Shown: piece after piece, positions 14,014 through 20,188 of the stretch
Numbering within the stretch: position 1 is the stretch's first letter
How the letters are laid out: the number at the start of each line of letters is the position of its first letter
Origin: TMED109 sp002171375
GTDB lineage: Bacteria; Pseudomonadota; Alphaproteobacteria; TMED109
Assembly: GCA_965657505.1 (NCBI GenBank)
Contig: CBFHON010000014.1
Span: 1 to 20,188 of the forward strand
Length of the DNA: 20,188 bases
Direction: 5' to 3'
Notes under the pieces: generated by a model
Seen by the model: the letters and a program-made list of their open reading frames with translations, nothing else
Database searches by the model: none
What the model was told of the DNA's origin: nothing
Position numbers and translations under genes: made by a program

Positions 14014-15213
14014 TTATTTACTGCATTTACTTGTTTTACTATCTATCCCTATAGTATCTAAATTATTTTCTCGGTGAACAAAACTTTCTAAAGGTGCTAT
14101 ACTTGTAACCCAATTATCTGTTGAAAGCATAATTGGCTGTCTTAATTGTCTATTCCACTTTCTAAAATTTAAAACAGGCCCTTTTGAGCCATCAAGCTTA
14201 AAATTTTCACTTACAAATGAATTATGAAATGAAAAATTTTCATTATCTTTAAATCTTACTAATGCTTCTGCTATAGCTCTCATAGCAACCCATGCGGCCC
14301 AGTCTTCTTCGGTCATTCTTCTTTGATTCATTCTTTCAAATCGTCCATGCACCTGAGGTGCACCATGTCTCAAATAAGACCAATGCCAAGCTCTTGGAGT
14401 TAATCCAGAAGAACCTATAACTGCAGAAGGTATATGTGTTGCAAATGGGACACCGTAGCTAAATTCTTTATGTGTATCTGATATATATACAGCATCATAC
14501 TTTGCGGAGCCGGTCAAAAAATCTAAATCATTTTGATCTCTCGCTCTTGGATCATTTCCCAACAGAAAGTTTCTATTATCTACAATTTTTAAACCAAATT
14601 GTTTTGCTGACTCTATAAAAGATTCTGATTTAGCTTTATCAATTTCCAAGGGACCGGTAAGTACTAATACTTTTCTCCATTTTTTATCGGAAAGATATTG
14701 TGCTAGGCTATCTGATAGCATTCTCTCACTTGGGATAGTATGAAATAAATTTTGATTACAATTGGAAGACCTTAATTCATTATTTTTTGACGAAATGTTA
14801 ATAACTGCTAAATTTAAATTTGAGATTTTATTAACTACATTTGAAAGTTCGGCAGCTGGTAAATCTAATAAAATAATTTTAATATTATTACTATTAATAT
14901 GATTTAAAATATCATTTGAAGCTGTATCAATATTTTTAATCCTTAGACTCATAAGTTTAAACTTAACTTTAGCCATCCTTTGGAAAGGTTTAATATCTTT
15001 TAAGCCTAATTTTGCTCCAGCGATTGGTCTTTTATATAACTGATTTGTGTTAGATCTTATATCGACAGGATGAACTCCCCATTCATCATATCTAATATCT
15101 TTTTCTAAATCGTAGTATCCAATATTAAAACTTTCTTTTTCATCAGCATAAAGAGAATTTATCGATGATATAAATAAAACTATAACTATTAATTTTAATA
15201 GAATAATTCTCAT
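14014..15213 (-). CDS. Periplasmic binding protein of the PQQ-associated ABC system
   Basis: A 399-residue exported protein with a signal peptide (hydrophobic 4-20, cleavage near LYADEKES at 22-29). It belongs to the type I periplasmic-binding-fold family found only beside PQQ-dependent alcohol dehydrogenase ABC genes. Markers include AGAKLGLKDI (66-75), a Rossmann-like region around VLVLTGPLEIDKAKSESF, YDAVYISDTHKEFSY, HWSYLRHGAPQVHGRFERMNQRRMTEEDWAAWVAMRAIAEAL near 277-317. It would capture the cargo, in studied relatives linked to lanthanide supply, and feed the ABC-2 transporter. It begins immediately after the beta-propeller stop with no spacing, and 14 bases separate it from the permease. 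Confidence 0.84.
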   Translation of the reverse strand: MRIILLKLIVIVLFISSINSLYADEKESFNIGYYDLEKDIRYDEWGVHPVDIRSNTNQLYKRPIAGAKLGLKDIKPFQRMAKVKFKLMSLRIKNIDTASNDILNHINSNNIKIILLDLPAAELSNVVNKISNLNLAVINISSKNNELRSSNCNQNLFHTIPSERMLSDSLAQYLSDKKWRKVLVLTGPLEIDKAKSESFIESAKQFGLKIVDNRNFLLGNDPRARDQNDLDFLTGSAKYDAVYISDTHKEFSYGVPFATHIPSAVIGSSGLTPRAWHWSYLRHGAPQVHGRFERMNQRRMTEEDWAAWVAMRAIAEALVRFKDNENFSFHNSFVSENFKLDGSKGPVLNFRKWNRQLRQPIMLSTDNWVTSIAPLESFVHRENNLDTIGIDSKTSKCSK

Positions 15214-16203
15214 TTATTCTATTATCCTTACTGTATGAGGCGTTCTTCCAACAGCAATAGATTTTATAGAAGCCCTTTTATCTGTATCTATGATAGATAT
15301 GTCATCGCTTTGACCATTAGTTACAATTAGAGTTTTATCGTCTGCAGTTATTGCGGCACCCCAAACTCTTGAGCCTGCTAAAATATAATCAATAACTTCA
15401 TAGTTATTTGTATTTACAACGGCTACATGTTTAGATCTTCCAAGAGTAATATATGCTAAGTTTCCATTATTGCTCATAGCAAAATCTACTGGAGTTATTT
15501 CAGAACTTCTGATCCCTTTTTTTTCAAAGTTGATTGTATGTTTTATTAAGAAAGTATTTGTGTCTATTACACTTACAGTTCCTCCAAGTTCATTCGTAAC
15601 CCAATATTCTTCTCCGTTTTTGTTAAAGGCACCTCTTCTAGGTCTGTTTCCTACTAGGACTTCTTCAACAATTTCTCCTTTCCAAGGATCTATTATAATT
15701 ATAGTATTAGTTCCTTCTGATGTTATAAAAACATATTTGCCATCAGGGGTGAAATTAACACCTTCAGGTTCTATTCCAACATCCTCTATAACTCTAATTA
15801 TTTTTCCCGTTTTAATATCTATGACTGTAGCTTCATTATCATCTTCATTAGATACAACAGCTACTTTTCCATCTGGACTTATATCAAAAATTTCTGGATC
15901 ATCTCCTGTTTCCAAATTACCAATAATTTTTAGAGTTTTCATATCTATTACATTAATAGTGTCATCTTCACTAGCTGCAACTAAAAGACTATTAGTTCCA
16001 GGAATATAATGCATATCTCTTGGTCTGTTTCCACCTTCAATAGTATTTAAAATTTCATAAGTATTTAGATCAATAATTGTAATATCATCACTTGCTTCAT
16101 TAGAAATAACTACTCTATCTGCTTTAACATTTGCGGATGTAAGTAAAATTAATACAGAAATGAAGATAATTATAAAACTAGGTTTTATTATTTGTAATAT
16201 CAT
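15214..16203 (-). CDS. Exported seven-repeat YVTN beta-propeller protein of the PQQ-associated cluster
   Basis: A 329-residue periplasmic protein with a signal peptide (hydrophobic 8-25, cleavage near VKA at 26-28) followed by seven repeats of about 42 residues, each with a core like TVSVIDTNTFLI and a PDGK-like turn; together they should close a seven-bladed propeller filling the whole mature chain. Loops before the core strands of blades 1-3 are acidic (NEASDD, SEDD, SNEDDNE), which could suit metal binding, but this is inference. The family is that of PQQ-dependent-catabolism-associated beta-propellers, and such genes lie in Ped and Lut lanthanide loci. AAGGAT supports the start; four bases separate it from the ATPase gene. 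Its biochemical role in relatives is not settled as far as I know. Confidence 0.86.
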   Translation of the reverse strand: MILQIIKPSFIIIFISVLILLTSANVKADRVVISNEASDDITIIDLNTYEILNTIEGGNRPRDMHYIPGTNSLLVAASEDDTINVIDMKTLKIIGNLETGDDPEIFDISPDGKVAVVSNEDDNEATVIDIKTGKIIRVIEDVGIEPEGVNFTPDGKYVFITSEGTNTIIIIDPWKGEIVEEVLVGNRPRRGAFNKNGEEYWVTNELGGTVSVIDTNTFLIKHTINFEKKGIRSSEITPVDFAMSNNGNLAYITLGRSKHVAVVNTNNYEVIDYILAGSRVWGAAITADDKTLIVTNGQSDDISIIDTDKRASIKSIAVGRTPHTVRIIE

Positions 16204-16207
16204 ATCT

Positions 16208-16942
16208 TTATCCTTTTGAATTAGTTAAAGTTACAAATGCGTCATGAAGTGATTCAGTATTGAATTCTTTGATAATAGTTTGTGGTTTATTTTTTTTAAT
16301 AATTTTACCTTGATTTAATACTATTACAGTATCTGATTTTTCTGCTTCATCAACTAAGTGAGTGGCCCATAATACAGCCATTTTTCTTTCCTTTTTTAGC
16401 TTTAGAACATATTCTAAAAGATCTCTTCTACTTTGAGGGTCTAGGCCTACAGTAGGTTCGTCTAGTAATAGTAATTTTGGTTTATGAAGTAAAGATCTTG
16501 CTAGTTCTACTCTACGTTTTTGTCCTCCAGATAAAGATCTAACTTTATCATTAATACGATCTGATAAATTCACTTGTTCCAATTCTTCTAGTACTCTATT
16601 TTTAAATTCTTTTTCATCAATACCATGCAAATTACTATGAAATTTTAAGTTCTCTATTACTGTCAAATCTAAGTCTAATGTGATTTGTTGGAAGACTACT
16701 CCTATATGAGCAAGAGCCTTTATAGCATTATTTCTCATATTAGAATTATTAACAAATACTTCACCTTGATCAGACACAAATAGACCGGTAAGTATTTGAA
16801 ATAAAGTCGTTTTACCAGCTCCATTTGGACCTAGTAATGCAGCATACTCGCCTTCTACTAGAGAAAATGTAACTTCATTTAATGCTTTAAGTTGCCCATA
16901 TGATTTGGATAACGATTTTATATCTAAAATAATACTTTCCAT
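16208..16942 (-). CDS. ABC transporter ATPase, PQQ/lanthanide-associated (PedB/LutE type)
   Basis: A 244-residue ATP-binding protein: Walker A GPNGAGKTT at 38-46, Q-loop VVFQQITLD (82-90), signature LSGGQKRRVELARSL at 137-151, Walker B LLLLDEPTVGLDP at 157-169, switch His195 in WATHLVDEA. These motifs are those of the ABC-2-type (daunorubicin/CcmA-like) branch, not of canonical importers, and match the ATPase of PQQ-dependent alcohol dehydrogenase ABC clusters. It drives the ABC-2 permease encoded four genes into the unit's later part (13160-13999). 19 bases separate it from the preceding NitT/TauT-type ATPase gene, so two different ATPases are made side by side. Confidence 0.86.
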   Translation of the reverse strand: MESIILDIKSLSKSYGQLKALNEVTFSLVEGEYAALLGPNGAGKTTLFQILTGLFVSDQGEVFVNNSNMRNNAIKALAHIGVVFQQITLDLDLTVIENLKFHSNLHGIDEKEFKNRVLEELEQVNLSDRINDKVRSLSGGQKRRVELARSLLHKPKLLLLDEPTVGLDPQSRRDLLEYVLKLKKERKMAVLWATHLVDEAEKSDTVIVLNQGKIIKKNKPQTIIKEFNTESLHDAFVTLTNSKG

Positions 16943-16961
16943 TCTAATGCGTCTCTTTCTA

Positions 16962-17750
16962 TTATATCTTTCCAGACAAAATATCTGGATGGTTACTAAT
17001 TAATTTAGTTCTTAAAGTATCTAATTTTTTGTCATTTAGTTCTCTAGGTCTATTTATACTTATATTTAAGTCATGAATAACCTTGGATGGCCCTTTAGAT
17101 AGAAATAGTATTCGATCACTCATATAAATAGCTTCTCTTAAATCATGAGTCACAAATATTATAGTTGTTTTTTGATTTTCCCATAACTTCAATAACATTT
17201 GACGAAGTAAATTTCCTACCGTTTCGTCAAGAGAAATAAAAGGTTCATCTAGAAGGAGTATTTTAGGTCTATTCACAAATGCTCTAGCAATAGCAACTCT
17301 TCTTTGCATTCCTCCCGACAACTCAGATGGAAATGAATTCATATACTTATTAAGTCCCATTTCATTAATAAGAGTTTCACTTAATTTAATTTCTTCAGCA
17401 GTTTGTTGAGTTACAATTGCTACATTCTGTTTTACTGTTAGCCAAGGCATCAATCTCGGTTCTTGAAACATATATCCAATTGGCCAGTCTTTTGGTATTG
17501 AATTATCCTTATACATTATTGTCCCATCTAAATTTTCATCTAGACCAGATAATAAATTTAATAAAGTTGTTTTTCCACATCCAGATGGCCCTACTAAACA
17601 GCAAAATTGACCTTGTGGAACAGTAAATTTCATATTTTTTATTGCGCTATTATAGCTAGTTTGATTTTTATTTTCATAACTTTTTTCATGAATATCAACT
17701 AATAAATCATGAGGCATTTGTAATGGTTCTTTTTTTATATTGTTCTCCAT
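16962..17750 (-). CDS. NitT/TauT-type ABC transporter ATPase
   Basis: A 262-residue ATPase of the nitrate/taurine/sulfonate importer class: Walker A GPSGCGKTT at 54-62, Q-loop Gln96 in YMFQEPRLMPWLTV, signature LSGGMQRRVAIARAF at 144-158, Walker B ILLLDEPFISLD at 164-175, His202 in VTHDLREA. The N-terminal extension of about 25 residues before the first strand is unusual but supported by a perfect AGGAGG at 17759-17764, 8 bases before the ATG. The gene overlaps the end of the permease gene by 16 bases. It partners that permease and the binding protein upstream. The substrate cannot be told from an ATPase. Confidence 0.9.
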   Translation of the reverse strand: MENNIKKEPLQMPHDLLVDIHEKSYENKNQTSYNSAIKNMKFTVPQGQFCCLVGPSGCGKTTLLNLLSGLDENLDGTIMYKDNSIPKDWPIGYMFQEPRLMPWLTVKQNVAIVTQQTAEEIKLSETLINEMGLNKYMNSFPSELSGGMQRRVAIARAFVNRPKILLLDEPFISLDETVGNLLRQMLLKLWENQKTTIIFVTHDLREAIYMSDRILFLSKGPSKVIHDLNISINRPRELNDKKLDTLRTKLISNHPDILSGKI

Positions 17751-18517
17751 TTATTTAGCCTCCTTTCTATAGGGCTAATAATAGCGTACTCAACAAATAT
17801 CATCACCGCTACAAAGGACAATGTGTAAGCAAAAATAGAGGCAATATCGAATAAATTAAAAAATTCATTTAGTTTAAAACCTATTCCGTTACTTCTACCA
17901 AGAAGTTCAACAACTAAAACAATTTTCCATATTAAGGATATACCGCCTCGAGCAGCGGCCATTACGAATGGATATAATTGAGGTAGAAAAAAACTTATAA
18001 ATTTTTTTTTATAATTTACTTTAAATACATCTGCTACTTCCAATATTTTTCTATCAATTGCTCTTGTGCCTTCTCTTATAGTTACTAGAACATTAGGAAT
18101 TTTATTTAGGGCAACAGCCGAAATAGCTGCAATTTCGTTTAGCCCAAACCAAACATAACATAAAATTATAATCACTAAGGCTGGAGTGTTTAAAAGGAGA
18201 ATATGCCAGCCATCAAGCATAATATTTACATTTTTCTTAGAACCCATAGCAATACCTAGTCCAGTTCCAACTAGCATAGCTATCGTAAAAGCTAATATGA
18301 CTCGCCAAAGAGTTATACCTAAATGATATAACATATCTCCATAGATCATTTCATTTATGAAAATAATTAATACGGTTTTAGGAGACGGAAGAACATCACT
18401 TTTGATTAGGAAAGAAGTAATTTGCCAAACTGCTAATAAAAGGACAAATGAAAAAATTCTCATACTAACTGGGTGACCAATATTTAAATACTTATTTTTT
18501 ATAATTTTATTTAACAT
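17735..18517 (-). CDS. NitT/TauT-type ABC transporter permease
   Basis: A 260-residue inner-membrane permease of the SsuC/TauC class with about six hydrophobic helices. The coupling segment, EVADVFKVNYKKKFISFFLPQLYPFV near 160-185, corresponds to the EAA loop; LPSPKTVL near 43-50 and AARGGISLIWKIVLVVELLG (188-207) are also typical of this class. Its start codon overlaps the stop of the binding-protein gene by one base, and its end overlaps the ATPase gene by 16 bases, so the three importer genes are tightly coupled. Confidence 0.9.
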   Translation of the reverse strand: MLNKIIKNKYLNIGHPVSMRIFSFVLLLAVWQITSFLIKSDVLPSPKTVLIIFINEMIYGDMLYHLGITLWRVILAFTIAMLVGTGLGIAMGSKKNVNIMLDGWHILLLNTPALVIIILCYVWFGLNEIAAISAVALNKIPNVLVTIREGTRAIDRKILEVADVFKVNYKKKFISFFLPQLYPFVMAAARGGISLIWKIVLVVELLGRSNGIGFKLNEFFNLFDIASIFAYTLSFVAVMIFVEYAIISPIERRLNKWRTI

Positions 18518-19479
18518 TATTTAGTCCAAATTACCCCTTCAGAAAGTTGGGTATTCTTTCCAACTAAGTCTTTTCCCCCAATTTCCGCTAAAATTTTAAA
18601 AGCCATCTCAATAGCATTTTTATAACTTAAGAAATTTTCTTGAGGTATACCTTTTCTGAAGCCATCACGCAAAGCTATTAATGTCTCAGTGTTTTGGGCA
18701 CCAGTAATATTTTTTATTCTTTCCCATTCTTCATCATTATTTTTTAAAATTTCTCTTGCTTCATTAGATGCTGCTATGAAGCCTTGAATCGCTTCAGCAT
18801 TATTTTTGGCCCACTTTTGACTAAATACATAACCAATTAATGGTAAAGAATTGTCTATACCAATTTCTGTTAATATATCCTCTACAGCAACTATTTTTCT
18901 AAAATTTAACGCTTCTAATCTGGCCGTATAATTCCAATAATTAAGTGCACCGTCTAATTCTCCATTTTGTGCCATACCATTAATTAGTGGAGGTGCTGCA
19001 TAAGCAGGCTCAATATACTTAGCTAAATCATAACCATAAACTTTCATCGTATAAGCTCTTATCAAGATCCAACTTTTATCTATGCTTCCTCCAGCGATTC
19101 CAATCTGAGCATCTTTTAAGTCTTCAATATTGTTGATAGAACTATTTTTAGGAACCATAATTGCTCCTGCTGCAGTAGAATATGGAATCAGAGAGAAATC
19201 TTTTCCTTTGTCCCTTTGTCTACTGACCCAAACCCAATCTGTAACTATCATATCAACAGCTTTTGACATAAGCGCAATAGCTGATGCATTTTTATTAGTT
19301 AAATAAGTTACCTCTATATTTAGATTATATTTTTCATCAAGCTTATGTTCTTTTATGACATCTAGCTCCCAATTTACTGTTCCATATTTAAGAACAGCAA
19401 GCTTAATATCTGCTGCTTTTATTTGTGTAGATAAAATAAAGATACAAGCAGTCATTATAGTAATTTTAATATTTTTCAT
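18517..19479 (-). CDS. NitT/TauT-type periplasmic substrate-binding protein
   Basis: A 320-residue exported binding protein of the SsuA/NMT1-THI5-like fold, first gene of the eight-gene unit. Signal peptide at about 1-22 (cleavage near IKA-ADI). The mature part opens with LAVLKYGTVNWELDVIKEHKL (27-47), the strand and helix that line the ligand cleft in this class; MIVTDWVWVSRQRDKGKDF (77-95) replaces the usual GD segment and is rich in tryptophan, with more aromatic residues at DKSWILIRAY (134-143) and LNYWNYTARL (179-188). These suggest an organic rather than inorganic ligand. Nitrate, sulfonate, pyrimidine precursors or a metal chelate are all possible. The ribosome-binding site is weak (AAGG about 10 bases upstream). 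Confidence 0.87.
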   Translation of the reverse strand: MKNIKITIMTACIFILSTQIKAADIKLAVLKYGTVNWELDVIKEHKLDEKYNLNIEVTYLTNKNASAIALMSKAVDMIVTDWVWVSRQRDKGKDFSLIPYSTAAGAIMVPKNSSINNIEDLKDAQIGIAGGSIDKSWILIRAYTMKVYGYDLAKYIEPAYAAPPLINGMAQNGELDGALNYWNYTARLEALNFRKIVAVEDILTEIGIDNSLPLIGYVFSQKWAKNNAEAIQGFIAASNEAREILKNNDEEWERIKNITGAQNTETLIALRDGFRKGIPQENFLSYKNAIEMAFKILAEIGGKDLVGKNTQLSEGVIWTK

Positions 19480-19719
19480 TTACAATAGTACCTTATTTAA
19501 ATTGAGTGTTAATGACATATAATATAGTTTAATAAAAAAAAGGAGCATAAATTAATTTTTTTATTAAGTAAAATTACAATTTATTAATATTTGTTTAATT
19601 TGATGAATTATTTTTAATTTATTTAAAATTATTACTTTAGTTAAACCATTGAAAAATAATAAGAAATTTTAGTTTATAGTAGAATAATAATTTTTTTAAA
19701 AAAAAAATGCAAAATACCT
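19480..19719. other. AT-rich intergenic spacer
   Basis: About 240 bases, very poor in G and C, between the divergent transporter operon and the rRNA promoter. I find no supported gene. It must contain the promoter of the leftward transporter operon, but no pair of hexamers is convincing there; TATATT-like strings on the minus strand near 19520-19526 lack a good -35. The right end (T-run and A-run, 19691-19707) probably belongs to the rRNA promoter. Confidence 0.6.
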
Positions 19720-19750
19720 TTGACAGTTAGTTAAGAGAGACGTATACAAT
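19691..19750 (+). promoter_or_regulatory. rRNA operon promoter with UP-like A/T tract
   Basis: A perfect -35 TTGACA at 19720-19725 is followed after 17 bases by TATACA (19743-19748), or after 19 bases by TACAAT (19745-19750). Transcription should begin near 19756. Seven T's and ten A's in a row (19691-19707) sit at about -65 to -50, the position of an UP element that binds the RNA polymerase alpha subunit in strong rRNA promoters. It points to the 16S gene 300 bases downstream. Confidence 0.75.
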
Positions 19751-19756
19751 CCTTTC

Positions 19757-20052
19757 AGCCGATATAATTATATTACTTCGGATGTTTGTTATGAACGGAC
19801 AGGGTTCAATATGAGCTTGTGTTTGTTTTTTGCTGTTTGATATTGTTTATAAGAAGAAAGGGATGCGTAGGCGGCGATTTGTCGTGCAAGCAAATTCGAC
19901 GATGCGCATTTTAGAATACTCTTTAAGTATAAGGTTTACAGCTTTATAGCTGTGAAACATGTATTTAAAGTTTCGTTATGCATAACGTCGGGTCAGCATT
20001 TTGTCCTTTAAATAGGACACAATTCCTCCCTCGTAAGAGGGAATTTAGTATC
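19757..20052 (+). other. Transcribed 16S rRNA leader with several hairpins
   Basis: About 300 bases between promoter and mature 16S, without a supported gene and with more G+C than the spacer before it. Elements seen: a 12-bp palindrome ATATAATTATAT near 19762; ATGCG (19863-19867) with CGCAT (19905-19909) closing a nested CGATTTG/CAAATTCG hairpin; a 50-base hairpin at 19921-19970 capped by ACAGCT-TTAT-AGCTGT; the 14-bp palindrome CGTTATGCATAACG at 19974-19987; TGTCC/GGACA at 20002-20019; TCCCTC-GTAA-GAGGGA at 20027-20042 with a GNRA loop. Such leaders serve antitermination, folding and RNase processing. Confidence 0.65.
19917..19926 (+). promoter_or_regulatory. boxA-like antitermination site
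   Basis: TACTCTTTAA differs at one position from TGCTCTTTAA, the core of the Nus-dependent boxA found in bacterial rRNA leaders. It lies about 130 bases before mature 16S and overlaps the base of the 19921-19970 hairpin. Confidence 0.55.

Positions 20053-20188
<136 letters not shown>

Noticed and set aside
15470..16009. A 179-codon open frame on the plus strand, the longest frame opposite a gene
   Set aside because: It lies wholly opposite the beta-propeller gene, whose repeats and signal peptide are clear. The antisense product is Ser/Thr/Ile-rich and low in complexity, as expected from the reverse of a repeated AT-rich gene, and there is no good ribosome-binding site or family motif.
13160..16942. 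Ordinary multidrug or daunorubicin-type ABC-2 exporter
   Set aside because: The ATPase and permease alone could fit, but the binding protein and seven-repeat propeller in the same unit match the PQQ-associated set, and exporters do not normally carry a periplasmic binding protein.

Overview
The window comes from an AT-rich, tightly packed proteobacterial genome, most likely a streamlined marine-type alphaproteobacterium. Three things point there: the start of a 16S rRNA gene at the right edge, an NDUFS4-type accessory subunit of complex I (a family shared by alphaproteobacteria and mitochondria), and compact gene packing in which stop and start codons repeatedly overlap by one base and two convergent gene pairs have directly abutting stops. 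I cannot assign an order or genus from about 135 bases of 16S.

Layout, left to right. (1) 1-3065, plus strand: the C-terminal three quarters or so of a molybdenum hydroxylase large subunit (isoquinoline 1-oxidoreductase beta / CoxL superfamily), a strong terminator, tRNA-Pro(UGG), an NDUFS4-like gene, tRNA-Arg(UCU), a small lipoprotein gene and a 35-residue single-membrane-span protein. (2) 3066-10976, minus strand: cystathionine beta-lyase-like enzyme, DUF192 exported protein, one-domain ModE-like regulator, then a promoter with a very good ModE operator, then modA-modB-modC, then a ThDP-dependent decarboxylase/carboligase, an SDR dehydrogenase and an HpaI-type aldolase. (3) 11035-12303, plus strand: a dicarboxylate/amino-acid:cation symporter. 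(4) 12304-19479, minus strand: an eight-gene unit with two ABC systems. One is a NitT/TauT-type importer. The other is the ABC-2-type transporter set known from PQQ-dependent alcohol oxidation loci (PedA1A2BC in Pseudomonas, Lut in Methylobacterium), which in studied organisms is needed for lanthanide-dependent growth. A 3-mercaptopyruvate sulfurtransferase gene ends the unit. (5) 19480-20188: a very AT-rich spacer, a consensus-like rRNA promoter, a structured leader with a boxA-like site, and the 5' end of the 16S gene.

Two themes link the genes. Molybdenum: the molybdate importer and its Mo-box lie on the same fragment as a molybdopterin enzyme that would use the metal. Lanthanides/PQQ: the Ped/Lut-like operon implies that the cell owns a lanthanide-dependent PQQ alcohol dehydrogenase (XoxF/ExaF/PedH type), although none is encoded in this window. 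The most interesting points are the pairing of a canonical importer with the Ped/Lut exporter-fold ABC system in one operon, the Mo-box set inside the modA promoter next to a ModE lacking a molybdate-binding domain, a perfect 14-bp hairpin inside the modA signal-peptide codons, and a short membrane protein of 35 residues.
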